Positions 1 to 11,060 of a stretch of 64,000 bases of DNA are shown piece by piece. Made by a program: the position numbers and the translations under genes. The notes under the pieces were generated by a model. That model ran no database searches, was not told the origin of the DNA, and saw only the letters and a list, made by a program, of their open reading frames with translations. Source of the DNA: Conus ventricosus (Eukaryota > Mollusca > Gastropoda > Neogastropoda > Conidae); contig CM031616.1 in NCBI GenBank assembly GCA_018398815.1, forward strand, positions 72,032,353 through 72,096,352, given 5' to 3'. Numbering within the stretch: the stretch's first letter is position 1; each line of letters opens with the position of its first letter.

Positions 1-17
1 GTATAGATAACTGGTAG

Positions 18-540
18 TAATAATAATAATAATGAATACTTATATAGCGCCTATTCTCGGCTAGAGGCCAAGCTCTAAGCGCTTTACAATCAACACTCGT
101 CTACACAACGGGCTGCCTACCGGGTAGTGCCGACTGAGAGCTGCCAGCTTGCGCTTCATTCAGTCGTTTCCCGTGTCATCCAGTCAGTATCGTTCAATAT
201 CGATCACTCATTTCCTTACTTCCTTCATTCTTTCCATTTCTCACGCAGGGTGCATGCTATGTGTAACGTGTCATCCATACCAACGGCCAAACTGGCCTAC
301 TCTTCCGAAAGTTGGTGATGGGATTTTACGTGTGTGCAAGATGTTATGCATGCGTTCACACACGGAACCTCGGTTTTTAGTCTCATTCGAAGGACTGTAT
401 GGAAATGGAGTCGGAACCAATGTTAACTCCGAGGGAAAAATCCCCTGTACCGAAACGCCCCGGCGGAGGTTCGAACCCGCAACCCCAGGATCACCAAGAT
501 TACGAGTCAGGCGCTCTACCAACTGAGCTATTCCGGCCCC
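18..540 (-). mobile_element. tRNA-derived SINE with LINE-type tail
   Basis: Read on the minus strand, 540 to about 458 is a tRNA-like head. It has an A-box-like TAGCTCAGTTGG (complement of about 518-530) and a perfect B box GGTTCGAACC (about 467-477), so RNA polymerase III transcription is expected. The anticodon-loop region reads CTCGTAA, as in tRNA-Thr(CGT), but the anticodon stem does not pair, so it is a SINE head and not a working tRNA. The body runs to a tail with an AGCGCTTTACAA-like motif on the plus strand and an (ATT)n run at about 18-34. The same kind of tail occurs on the L2-like LINE fragment at 53372-53845, which suggests mobilisation by an L2-type LINE. I could not place the target duplication. 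Confidence 0.75.
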
Positions 541-660
541 TTGTGTGTTATAGACTCTTTCTTGTTGCAACCTGGGCACTTGAAACAGGCCTGCACAGCC
601 AGTGGGGAGTAGAGACTGTTTTATTGGTAAGTTGCTTGTCAGAAATTGATGGCATTGTGT

Positions 661-661
<1 letters not shown>

Positions 662-715
<54 letters not shown>
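662..715. repeat. (TG)n microsatellite
   Basis: About 27 uninterrupted TG units. The run ends a few bases before a TTTTCAG splice-acceptor-like site. Confidence 0.98.
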
Positions 716-716
<1 letters not shown>

Positions 717-727
717 CACATTTTCAG

Positions 728-869
728 AACAAGCACAGGAGACTTTGAGCTGGATTTCCAGTCAGACCCTGAGGATATCAGAAACCCCCATGAGCGGCAG
801 ATCCAGCAGGCTTTTGGCCAGCAGAGCAAGACCTCCAGTTATCGGCAGTCTCTTAGAGTGGGTCATTGA
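728..869 (+). CDS. Candidate last coding exon of an unrecognised host gene
   Basis: A TTTTCAG acceptor at 721-727 is followed by 46 in-frame codons and a TGA at 867-869. The peptide is hydrophilic and compositionally normal: acidic start (GDFELDFQSDPED), then HERQIQQAFGQQ, then a basic, serine-rich end (SSYRQSLRVGH). This differs from the low-complexity frames around it. An AATAAA lies at 1360-1365, so a 3' UTR of about 0.5 kb containing the (CT)n run is possible. The SINE and (TG)n upstream would then be intronic. I do not recognise the protein. Transcript evidence would be needed to rule out a chance open frame. Confidence 0.4.
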
Positions 870-993
870 TTGGTCGGCTATCTGCCTGTGGCGCTCTCTC
901 CCACTCACCTTCCTCTCCTTCAGTCCCGCCCTCTCTCTCCCTGCTCTTCTCCATCTCTTTCTACCTTTACAATCTCTCTCTTCATCTCCATCT

Positions 994-995
<2 letters not shown>

Positions 996-1050
<55 letters not shown>

Positions 1051-1060
1051 TCTCTCTCTT
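996..1060. repeat. (CT)n microsatellite
   Basis: A nearly pure CT run with one CA interruption, in the putative 3' UTR of the candidate exon. Confidence 0.95.
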
Positions 1061-1359
1061 ATCACTCCTAACACTCTCTCTCTGTATACCCTTTCAAACA
1101 GATCTTTTCATTTTTTTTCATTTGCTGAGGGCAAGGCCACCTTTGTTCATTCATTCTTTGTGTCCCTATAGACCTTTTTCGGCAATTTATTTCATGTTTC
1201 AAATTGGGCGGAAAATGAAGCAAAATTTGAAAGAGAGGGGTTAGTTACCACCAAGGACACAGACAAACAAGAGTACAGGACTAGACACATTTCATGTTAA
1301 GTTAATTAAATGCATTCATTATTTTCTTGCACAGAAAGCTATCTTTCTGTGTTTGTATG

Positions 1360-1365
1360 AATAAA
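1360..1365 (+). promoter_or_regulatory. Possible polyadenylation signal AATAAA
   Basis: A canonical hexamer in an A/T-rich stretch about 490 bp after the candidate stop codon at 867-869. It is meaningful only if that exon is real. Confidence 0.3.
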
Positions 1366-1411
1366 TATTAAAATCGTTAATGAAATGAGGTAGGGAACAG
1401 TAAACGATAAA

Positions 1412-2100
1412 CAGTAAACAAGTGGGGTATGTTTTGGTCCCATAAGGAAACCTAACACAGAGTAACTTTTATTCAAGACTGGCACAGCCTTTTAAACTTG
1501 AATAACAAGCGCAGGCCAACAACTGAACTGTTGGCAAAGATTTGGACTTGAGGGGAGGGGAGAGGGGAGTTTGAAGATGGAGAAACTGGGAAAATGAAAT
1601 TTAAAAAAAAAAAAATAAAAAAAAAAAAAAATGTTACAGATATGAAAACTCTTCTCTAGCTGCATAAGGGAACCATCGCAATCCCTTTTGAAGGCAGATA
1701 TATTTGTATTGCCTGCGAAAGGCCTCGGAGCAGGCAATACAATTATATCTGCCTTCAAAAGGGATTGCGATGGTTTCCCTTATGCAGCTAGAGAAGAGTT
1801 TTCATATCTGTAACATTTTTTTTATTTTTTTATTTTTATTTTTTTTAATTAATTTTTAAAAAAAATTTTAATTTCATTTTCCCAGTTTCTCCATCTTCAA
1901 ACTCCCCTCTCCCTCCCCTCAAGTCCAAATCTTTGCCAGACAGTTCAGTTGGCTGCGCTTGTTTTTTCCCCCACTATTAGATTGTTCGTCTATGTATTTG
2001 TCTGACTTTATTCAAGTTTAAAAGGCTGTGCCAGTCTTGAATAAAAGTTACTCGTGTTAGGTTTCCTTATGGGAGCAAAACATACCCCACTTGTTTACTG
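1412..2100. repeat. 690-bp inverted repeat (foldback-like)
   Basis: The left arm (1412 to about 1717) and right arm (about 1737-2100) are reverse complements over about 300 bp with few mismatches. The outer ends are CAGTAAACAAGTGGGG and its complement, and the loop is only about 20 bp, around GCGAAAGGCCTCGGAG. The right arm has an extra segment of about 40 bp near 1965-2010. Both arms contain A- or T-rich tracts at equivalent places. No coding potential is seen. It could be a foldback or MITE-like element, or an inverted-duplication artefact of sequencing. I find no clear target duplication; AATAAATATT occurs on both sides but at unequal distances. Confidence 0.85.
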
Positions 2101-2202
2101 AATAAATATTGTTTTACTTAATATCCCGTCCCCTCCCCCCACCCCTGTGTTGCTCTATCCTTCTCCTACTTCCTCTTCATTTGCCTCTCAGTTATGCTGC
2201 CT

Positions 2203-2365
2203 TTTAATTACACATACTATACCGTGGCTCACTAATGCAATAAGCGGCAGCAATTGCTATCCCTGCCTCGTATACAATAAAGTCCGTACGGACAACAAAA
2301 CCCTTGAAAGGGCCTCGTGCCTTGCGCATGCTCAGAACCATCCTCTTTTCTCGGCAGCCATTTTC
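2203..2365 (+). repeat. DIRS left inverted terminal repeat
   Basis: The segment from CACATACTATACCGTGG through the GTCCGTACGGAC palindrome to AGAACCATCCTCTTTTC is the reverse complement of about 27000-27142 with few differences. Its outer edge also matches 26852-26885 inverted, as expected of the DIRS circle-junction (internal complementary) region. Confidence 0.85.
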
Positions 2366-2648
2366 CGTTAAGCCTTGTGTACACGAGCAGCTAAGTATTT
2401 TTTGCTTTTCTTGCAATCTATCGATTGTTGTTGCTGTTCTTTGGTGTCCTTGCTTATGTTTTCACTTAAGGGAGAAACGTACGTGAAGCGATTGGGTGGT
2501 AAGGCGAGATTTACGAAGGTTTCGTCATTCGATTCCTGCGTCTCACGGCAGGCTCTTTGTCGCTGGCCGCGCCAAACCTCCTCTCCCTTCAGCATCACTT
2601 TCTCTCTTCTTCTTCTTCTTCTTCTTCTTTCTCCAAGGGTTCACTTCA

Positions 2649-2830
2649 ACTCAGCTGCGGTTCTGTTGTTGTGACAGCGGCTCTTTCTCGCAACCCTTAA
2701 TTCGTGACGGTGATCGGCTCAGCTGCGGTTCTGTCGTTCCGTCCCTTGTCCCCTAACGGCAAACGAACTCAGCTGCGGTTCTGTCGTTCCCGTTACTGCA
2801 TCTATGTCCAGTTCAGCTGCGGTTCTACTG
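2649..2830 (+). repeat. Four short spaced repeats in the DIRS leader
   Basis: A motif close to TCAGCTGCGGTTCTG occurs four times, at about 2650, 2718, 2768 and 2812, with spacings of about 68, 50 and 44 bp. They lie between the terminal repeat and the first coding region. The function is unknown; leader or promoter elements are possible. Confidence 0.8.
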
Positions 2831-2849
2831 CACACAGTTCGATTCCCAT

Positions 2850-4070
2850 GGCAGACTTCACGTCTACCTCTCCCTTTCGCTTGGTATGCGACCCAAGGGA
2901 AGCAACTCCCTCTCAGGGCTTGAATCTCGTTCGGCCCCAGTCGTTTCCCTTCCCCCACCTCATGTTTCTGCCCCCCTTTAGGGGGCCCCTCTTGGGCAGA
3001 ACACTTGGTTTCGCCCTCATTTCAGGGCGTCCCTCAGGGGACTGGCGCATCAGGCCCCCCATTTACCAGGTTGGGCCGTAGTAGCCATAGCATCAGCCCC
3101 CCTATCATGGGGTCAGGGCCACTTTGCCTTGGGCGCCATGGGCCCAATGGCAGTATCCCCCCCCTGCTCCGGGGTTTCCCTGGGGGCCCGGGGTTTTTTA
3201 TGACCAGCTCTCCATCAGTGCAGGCCTCTCCCTCCCAGGCCCTCGGCCCACTCGACGGCCGATCCCTCCCTAGGAGTGTCTGGGGAATCAGCCAGCCTGG
3301 GCCTGTCTGGACTTTCACAGCGCACCACTTTGCAAGGGCTGTCACCCCCTCAGTCTGTGGCTCCGACCTGGTGGATTCGGAGTTCGAGGACGAGGGCCAG
3401 TCGCCTGGTTCTTATTTCCTTCTGGGGCTCGGTGGCCTTCCTGGCTTCCTTGTCCGGAGGCGTGTCGTCCTCACGGGAGGTCAGGGCCCCCTGCCCTCGC
3501 AGCGGAACTCGCCTGGGGTTCACCCACTGGCGGCTAACTCTCCTCTCTTTAAGAAGTCGGTAATGGTAGCCGACTGTATGAGGGGGGCCCAAATAAGTCA
3601 AGGGCATTGAGGCTCAGGACTTCATTGCCTGGCTCCATCCCTGATTTACCTGGAGGGCTGGCGTGCAGGGAAATTTCTCAAGCCAGAGAGGCTTCCATTT
3701 GACAAGGAGGCCATCTTGGTAAATGACACCATTCTCTAAACCCCAAAGGGGACGACGGTCATTTGGCCCCGGGGGATCCGAGGCATGCAACCCAGCAGGG
3801 GTCGGCCTCAGGCACGGCTGGCGGGTGCGAAAGCTCCCACGTCTCAGACGGCCCACCCCCAATGACTTGCCCCCGACCTGGGTACTTCACCCCGGGGCGG
3901 TCCTGTGAGCAGTCTGTCCAGGCACCTCAGTGCCTGGGAGGCGGCTTCCGCAAGCCTTGGGCTCTGCGGGTGATCAAGTCGGGTTTCGTCTTCCTTGGGG
4001 TGCAGTAAAGGCTCCTCTCACTCCTTTCCTCCTCCTTTTGCTCCTCCTCGGATCTAGCGGCCTCTCAGGC
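2850..4070 (+). pseudogene. DIRS gag-like region (unrecognised, broken)
   Basis: This is the position where DIRS elements encode ORF1 (Gag). The plus strand has short overlapping frames, each broken within 50-200 codons, rich in proline, serine and glycine. One example opens at 2850 with MADFTSTSPF and runs to 3081. No zinc knuckle or other motif can be recognised. The assignment rests on position only. Frame changes are dense, from decay, base-calling error, or both. Confidence 0.4.
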
Positions 4071-4079
4071 CTTAGATCA

Positions 4080-5354
4080 GGAGGTCCTTTCGCTGTTAGC
4101 CAAGGGAGCCACAGTGGAAGTCCTCTTCCATTCCTCTCCGGGCTTTTATGGCCGCATTTTTGCGGTTCCCAAGCTTCTGGAGATGGAGACTGGTTCTAGC
4201 CCTCTCGCCCTTGAACAGGTTTCTTCGTCCTCCGTTTTGGGATGGAAACCCCCATGTCAATCTGCGTTGCCATGCATCCCGGCGACTGGGCGGTATCCAT
4301 CGACCTGAAAGATGCGTACTTCCATCTCTTGATCCACCCAAGGGACAGGAAGTATCTCCGCTTCGTGTGGAGAAGCCGCGTTTTTCAGTTCAGGGCGCTT
4401 CCCTTTGGGCTAGCCCCGACCCCTTGGGTTTTCCGAAGGTGGCCCGGGAACTTTGCTTGCATGTTCAGGAGAAAGGAATTCGTCTGAAGGCCTATCTCGA
4501 TGATTGGCTTCTTCTTGCCTCATCCAGCACTCTGTGCTCCCAGCAAGCCCTCCAGGTTTTAACCTCTGTCAGCAGCTGGATTTGTTCGCAACGAGGAGAA
4601 GTCCGATCTCATCCGTCGCAGCAGTTTCAGTTTCTGGGCATGTCCTTCCACACCACCAACTGGTTGGTCTCTCCAACCCCCCAACGCCTGGTTCGCCTCC
4701 AGCACCGCTTGGCCCATCTCCTTTCCTGGGATCAGGCTCCAGCCAGGAAGCTGGCCCTTTTTTGGGCTGCGGACCCCTTTGGGCCCCCTTGTGCCCCCAA
4801 AAGACTGCCAAACGCCGGTTTCGCGCCTCTTTCCCCTTGGGGTTCAGGTTTGCAGTCGGGGACCTTCGATCCTTTCGGTCAGGGGTTCCAATCATCGGGG
4901 GCCCCAAAGGGCACTCCCCAGTTGGTGGTCGGGGGGGTCCCCCTCACACCCCCCTCCCCACAGGGGCCGTTCACGGGGGTCCCAGTCCGGGTGGGGTCCC
5001 CCGTCGCTCTCTACGGCGGCCGGGGGCATGGTCCCGGGAGAGGGACCCTGGATATAAATCGGTGGAGGGGAACCCGTGTTCCAAGCCTCAAGAATTTTTC
5101 CTTACAAAAGGGGAAAAACCTTTTCCCCTTTCAACACCGCAACACGAGGGGCGGTTGTATCAAAAAAAAAGGGGGGGAGCGCGTTCTCCCCCCCTGTCCC
5201 TGAAGGGGAACAGCTTCCCCCCTTTGGTGCGAGACACAATAAATTGATCTGGGCCCAAGAACTTTCCCCGGGAAAATCAACATTTCGGGGACCCCCTCGG
5301 GTCGCACATGGTTCTTCCCCTAAAAAATTTGGACTCTCGTCAATTCAACCCTGG
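4080..5354 (+). pseudogene. DIRS reverse transcriptase and start of RNase H (frameshifted)
   Basis: Across three frames the order matches DIRS RT: SPGFYGRIFAVPK (about 4134-4175), METPMS (4242), DWAVSIDLKDAYFHLLIHP (about 4282-4340), then FRALPFGLAP, then the catalytic AYLDDWLL (about 4492-4517), then QFLGMSFHTTNWLVSPTPQR and the RNase H connection. The aspartates of DLKDAY and YLDD supply the polymerase active site. The frame changes at about 4230, 4450 and repeatedly after 4800. Homopolymer runs of G, C and A become longer from 4.8 kb on. The region ends at the LINE insertion and continues at 25351. Confidence 0.85.
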
Positions 5355-6064
5355 AACCTCTCGGGAATTCCTCCGGGGTTTGCGCCCTTTTGTCTTGGTC
5401 GGGGGGTTGCTGGCCCAGTGATCCCCTTGGGTTTTGCTGGGGGGGGCATCTATTTTAAGGGGCTCTTTTTTTAAAAAAACTGCTTTAGGTCCAAACCCGA
5501 TGCTTTTTGGGCCCTAAGTTACGTGGTTTTAAGGATTGATCCCCCGGTAGGGTTTCCCTGTCGTGGCTAAGGGTGAGGACCCATAAGGTAACCCCCCTTT
5601 CTTTTTTCTTGTTTTTCCCCTTCTTATTTGGTCCTTTTCTATCTTCGTTCCTTCAGTTTTCTTTTCCACACCCCTTTTTTCTCTCTGGGGTCTCCTTAAG
5701 TCCCCCCGGTTTGCCGTGGGGTGCGCCTGGGGGGGGGGGATGAATCCTGGTGATGAAGGGCCAGCGTTTCCTAACATCACTTTGTCGGCCCTCCCCAGCA
5801 AAGTACATTTGGCCGGGTTTTCAATGGCTCCCCTTTTTGGGGCTGGGTAAAGGGCGGGCTTTTTCCCGCTGGCCAAGAAAACCCCCCTGCAGTGTCACTC
5901 TCTTTCCCCGGGAGTTGGATGATGGGGGGGTTGGGTTGTAGTTTTGTTTGCGTTATCTCCCCCAAACCCGGGAAAGGGGGGTCAAGACATTGGTTTTTTG
6001 GGCCCGGCCCCCTTTGTTGGACCCCAAGGGTGGGGGGGTAGGGAGAAGGGAAGATTAAAACAAA

Positions 6065-7280
6065 TAGGTTTTTTTCTAAAAACTTTCCCCCAAAAGGAAG
6101 GGGAAAGGGCAGCTCCCCTTTTCAGGGGATTGTCAAAAGACAGTGATTCCCGATACAGAGGTTAGAAGAAGAAGGTTTCTGGCTTCCTGGTGGATGGAGG
6201 GGACGGAGAGGAAAGCCCCCCTTTTCAGCTCTGACCCTTTTGCCATACAAAGGGCTTTAAAGGTATAGCGGGTGACCCCGGCCCATCAAGAGGTTGAGGA
6301 AGGCTCTTTTCTTTTTCGGTAAATACAAAAACAATCTAAAAAGCTGTAAAGGCAAACAAAACTGGGGACAGGGGATCAAGGGACCCCCCAAAAAAATTGT
6401 TTCATCGAAAGGCGTGATTCGCTGGGGGATTTATCTGGTGTCTCAGAGGCGGATCAAATCGGAGCGGGCCGTCCCGGGTGTGAGGAGGTGCCAGGGTGAC
6501 AGTAAAGAAGGGTAAAAAGGTGGCCCCCCCAAAAACCCCCTCTTTCTGCTTTCTGCCCCCTGTCTGCCCCGGTCTAAGGGGCTCCTGATGTTCGTTTTCG
6601 CTGTATGGCCGTCCCGTTGGGTGCTTCGGGGCCCCGAGGTTTGGCCATGGGGGCCCGTTTTTTGGCAGGAGGGGGGTATTTGCGCAAGGCAACCCTGAGG
6701 GCCGTGTTTGTTTCCGGCCATTGTGCTAACGCGGTGGCAAAATCCCCCCTTTCACGAAACTGCCTTTTTGGTTCAAGAATTGCTATACAACGCTAAAAAC
6801 GGAAAAAAGATCTCGTTTTTTAAAGGGGGAAACAGGTTGTGGGCATCAAAAGCCAAAGCTTTTCCTATGCTTCGGCTGTAAAAAAAAGTTCCCACACCCC
6901 TACTCGGCAGTCTGCTCCCAGACTGTGAATTATGTTTTCGAAAAACACCCAGTAAATCTTCAGTTCTGGTGGTAGCGGGTCCCCCCCTTCCAAACCCAAA
7001 CGAATCCCCCGGTGGGGGCAAAAAATCCCCCCCCCCTCGACTCCCCAGCTCAAATTTTGCTGCGGGGCAGTTTAAAAAAACCAGCAATCCCCCTCGAACT
7101 CCTCGCCCAGTGCCCGTGGGCGGGGGTTCAACCCAGTTTTGGGTGGTGGAGAGGGAAAAGCCTCCCGTTCCCAAATCAGACCCCCTTTCCCCTTTTGGGC
7201 AGCTGCCCGGTCTGAGGCCTCACAGTCAGAAAAAAACCAAAAAATTTCACTCCATTGGACGCGAGTTGAGGGGAAAGTGA
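6065..7280 (+). pseudogene. LINE copy A ORF1 (nucleic-acid-binding protein), badly frameshifted
   Basis: Nucleotide similarity to the intact minus-strand ORF1 at 50323-49011 runs through the whole segment. Examples are the CCAAAAGGAAGGGG basic start (about 6090), the GATTCCCGATAC stretch, the knuckle region around 6600-6700 and the serine/proline-rich end before TGA at 7278-7280. No frame is open for more than about 100 codons. Expanded runs of C, G and A account for most breaks, which suggests uncorrected sequencing error on top of any real decay. Confidence 0.75.
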
Positions 7281-7303
7281 TGTTTCTCTTTTTGCCCCGC
7301 CCC

Positions 7304-9098
7304 ATGGAAGTACTTTACCCTTTGGGAATTTCCGTGGACAAAAATTCCAACTTCGAGGGCTGCGCTTCTGGTCAATCTTAAAAACCCTTCCGTGTGGCTG
7401 TTCAAAAAACCAAATTAAAGCCAAAGACCTTCTCTTTCTGGCTTTAATTTCTTTCAAAACCTGCAAAAACCCTCCCTTTGGGGTGTCGGGCGGTGTTGCC
7501 CTTCTCCTACAAAAAAACTTTTTTTGTTGTCCGGCGCTCTGCTCCCCCTTCAGGCTGTAGCGCGGAGTCACTCTCCAAAGACGTTTTACAATCTTTTCCT
7601 TTTTTTCCCCCCTTCTGTCCCCGGGTTTTTGGGCGGACCTTGTCGTTGATAGGAGAACTTCCTCGACCTTTTTTTGCTGTTGGGGACTTTAACGGTCACA
7701 ATCCCTTTGGGGTAGTGTCGTTCGTATCCAGAGGTTGCTAAATTTGGGTTTTCCTTTCGGATTTGGGTTTGTGTTTTCTGAACGACGGATCCCCAAATTA
7801 CCCCCACTCTTCCCAGGTTCACTTTCGGTTTAATTTGTCGTTTGTGACCCTCGCGGTCCTGGACTATGGTGGCTGTCCTGACGATCGCACGGAAGTACCT
7901 TTCCCTGCCCCCCCCCCCCCCCCACAACCTTAAAAACTGAAACTCTCTGTCTCTCAAACATTTAAATTAAAGAAAGCAAACTGGGGTCTATTTGGCCACT
8001 ATTTCTAAGGGATTCCCGGGCGCGTTTTTTTTCAGAGTCCGGGGCCCCGCGAATCATTACTAACACTGTAATCGAGGTGCTAAAGCTTGTATTTCCCGTG
8101 TCTTCCCTAAATTCAAATGCCCAAAAAACCCCCGGTTTTTATTTGACTGCCAACAAATTTCCAAAGTGAAAAAGGGTCGCGTCAGGTATACCAAGCCTTT
8201 GGTCCCACGCCCGAGCCCATCGAAACCCCGTGCCAAATGAGACACCTTTTAAAATCAGTAAAAAGGGGCCTGGAGAAGTTTCGTCCAGGGTGACATCGAA
8301 AACTTCCAGAAAAAAGTGTGGGAAAATCATTAAGAAATCAAAGGGAAAACACCGTCCCCCTGTGAACCCTTCAATTTTGACTCTTTAAAAAAAAAGACAA
8401 AAAAGCGTTGAATTGCTTGCTTTAACCAGAAAAGAAATTCCTCCTTCTAAAAATCAGCCCTTTTGTCAAAAACAAAGCCCTAAAAGAAAAATCAACCCCG
8501 CAACTTTTTGTCCCACAACATGGAAAACACAATCTTCCCTTTTGTTAAACGAGCTGAAAACGCCTTACTTTCTTGCAGCGATTCCCTCCAGGGAAGATGA
8601 AAACATTTTCAAAATGTTGAAGCATTCTCAAGAAAGGGCTGAACATTGAAGGTATACAACCATGTGTGCTACAGGTTTTTTTTCCACCCCCCTTGGGGGA
8701 AATCCTCTTTTTTCCCCCCCAAACCTGGAAAAGATTTTCTAATCCATCAAAAATACCGTCCCTCTTTGACCAGCTGTGTCAAAAAAGATGGAGAAAAAGG
8801 TCAATGCTAGGCTCATGTGGAAATCGAAACGATGGCCTTTTGGCGAAAAGACGTGGGTTTCCCCCAAAATCGGATACGTTGCCTTTTTTTCGCCCGGAAT
8901 CTACCTTCGGAACGCCCTTCTGAAAAAACAGCAGCCTGGCCATTTTCTTTGATTTGGAGAAGGCCCTTCGTCTACCTGGAAGTCGGGGGGTACTTCTGAT
9001 CTCCCGATTGGTTTTCGAGGTCATCTTCCGTCTTTATTCAAAAAATTTTTTTGGCAGGGCGACAGTTTTAGTCCGGGTTGGTACCACTTCTTGAGTGT
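7304..9098 (+). pseudogene. LINE copy A ORF2, endonuclease and first part of RT, frameshifted
   Basis: The start ATG at 7304 sits 23 nt after the ORF1 stop, the same spacing class as copies B and C. Recognisable pieces are the endonuclease core (GDFNGHN at about 7684-7705), the linker (AMPKTPW region inverted in copies B/C, here about 8110-8160), FSSDN-like text and the RT finger region (KMEKKVNARLMWK at about 8780-8822, then IFFDLEKA at about 8945-8970). It stops at the insertion point just before the DVHEQELGVPQG motif. That motif resumes at about 22043. Confidence 0.8.
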
Positions 9099-9105
9099 CT
9101 TTTTT

Positions 9106-9117
9106 CAGAAACATGTG
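9106..9117 (+). repeat. Left terminal inverted repeat of the 13-kb DNA element
   Basis: CAGAAACATGTG, perfectly complementary to 22026-22037. A GTGAC follows at similar distance inside both ends. Confidence 0.75.
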
Positions 9118-10437
9118 TGGTGTGATAGTGACCAATGCTCGAGTATTATTTGGGTGTATTAAATGAAAACTGAGATAAATGCTTTTTATTACTGCATTTT
9201 TATTAAAAAAAATAAATTATAAATGATTCTGTGAGTTGTTGTGGTTTTTTGTTAAAAATCTGATGTAGGTCAAAACCCTGGCGGATTTGTGCATGATGGG
9301 GCCTGTTCAAAAATTGTTCTTGGGGGCCCAAAAATTTTATTTTGAAAATAAAAATATTAAAAAATTTAACAACTCTCCTTTACAATCCATAAAGAACAAA
9401 TTTGTTTTTTATTTTCTACCTCAAGTAAGGGGCCTTTTAAAAAACCCCCTCGCGGCGGACCCCTTGGGGTTTCCCATTTTTGCCCCAAAAAAAAAAACTT
9501 CATGCACAAAAACAAAAATTTTAATGCTTTTCATTTAAATCACACTGATGGAAAAAAAACAAGGGGGCAACATAAGTAATCGTTTTTGCGTCTGCTGTTC
9601 TAATCCCCGTACGTAATTAAATTTCGCCCCGAAGGGGCAGTTTGTTTTAAAGTCGCGACCCCCATCAACAAAGCGGGGGGGAAAACCAAGACCTTCTTCA
9701 CTGCTGAATTTTTTTCCCCCGCGCGGCTCATTACCCCAAAAATCCCGGCATCTACTTTTTTTTCCCCCGAAAAAAACATCGTGATGATATTACCCAGTCT
9801 GTCTTTTGTCTTTTGCCTAGTCGTGAGAGGTCGCGACGAGTGCTTGTGCCCACTGCATCTATTCAAAGGGGAGTTTAGGCTTTTTTCTTCATTCCAATCG
9901 TTTTAAAAGTAACACTCTCTTCCCAAAGTATTTTGTTTCTATGGTTTTTAAATTAATTAAAACCCCCCATATGTACTTTGAAAAGCATGTGTTTTCCATA
10001 TCGTCAACTCGTAACTGTGTCTGCTCTTTGATTGTTATCGGGGACCGTTTTGCCAGTTTAAGAAAAGACCTTTTAAACACTCAAAAAAGAACAGGGAAAA
10101 AAACAATTTAAATATTAAAGTGGGGTTTTTCATGTGCATACGGGAATATTAAACGAACTCTAAATAGTTTTTTTCTGTTGTACAACGTCGCGGGCAAGAC
10201 AAAACGTACGCAATTTTATCTTGTGCCGACCCACACACTCTTAGAAAGCTTTTTTTTATCTTCCTTTGTTTTAAAACATGTTCAGTGTATTTCATTTGGA
10301 ACAATTACAAACACGTTTTGCAACATGGTTGTGGATTTTTGTTTTTTATCTGTAGTGTGGGGTTTTGTTTTCGTAGATAGCAAAAATTCCGACAGAGCGT
10401 GTTAGTAGTGACGGGAATTCACGGCTCTATGGTATCT

Positions 10438-10666
10438 TGTCTCGACCGATAGATCCAGTAACTTGGACAGAACTATGTCGCGTGTTTTGTCTGTCATTCA
10501 TGATGTTAATTAATATGTATCACTCGGCAGTCCCATTAAAAATGCAAACCAAAATATTACTATTCTGTTAGTTATCTCACATAATAACTGTTGGCCGTAA
10601 AACACTCAAACCATATCGGTCGAGACAGGAAATGTGATCAATTTGGTTTCTTGTCATGACCGATCA
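10438..10666. repeat. Left subterminal repeats of the 13-kb DNA element
   Basis: TGTCTCGACCGATA at 10438-10451 is repeated exactly in inverted orientation at 10614-10627. A variant TGTCATGACCGATCA is at 10652-10666. They share the TGTCNNRACCGA core with the right-end repeats at 21480-21862. Such motifs are typical transposase-binding sites; here that role is inferred. Confidence 0.7.
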
Positions 10667-10738
10667 TTTGTCATGATAAATTATCCCTTTCTCTGTTTCC
10701 ACATTTTCTTTTGTTGATGTCTGAGAAGCGATTGTCTA

Positions 10739-10966
10739 TGTTGCATTATGACCTGAAAGCTACGTGTCGGAGTGACTTCCCTTAAGTTGGAAAACTCACG
10801 GCGCATGCGTCAACTATACCCAGCGCGCTTTCTGGATCGGCCCTTTGTTCTAGTCAGCCATGACTAATGAGAGACAATACTGAACGGACAATTAGGTAGG
10901 CACCCTGACTGTTCTGCGAGTGGACCAGCAGCACAAAGGCACCACAGCATCGCAGGTAACATAACA
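10739..10966 (+). repeat. G1 left LTR (228 bp)
   Basis: Begins TGTTGC and ends ATAACA (TG...CA). It carries the 5' promoter in an active element. A TATA-like TATACCC lies at about 10816. Confidence 0.95.
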
Positions 10967-10980
10967 TGGTGGCAGCGGAC
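10967..10980 (+). other. G1 primer-binding site
   Basis: TGGTGGCAGCGGAC directly follows the LTR. It begins TGG, as required to pair with a tRNA CCA end. I did not identify the tRNA. Confidence 0.8.
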
Positions 10981-11060
10981 TACGAACCTACCAACGCTTC
11001 TCAATTGTGAGTACATTTCTCATCTCCATTTCGACCACGTACGACCGTTAGCCTGAAAGC

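Noticed and set aside
458..540. A functional tRNA gene on the minus strand
   Set aside because: A and B boxes are good, but the anticodon stem does not pair and the tRNA-like part continues into a SINE body with a LINE-like tail.
3005..3610. A 201-codon proline/glycine-rich open frame as a distinct gene
   Set aside because: It lies in the DIRS gag region, overlaps frames of equal quality, and has no motif; GC-rich composition alone makes such frames.
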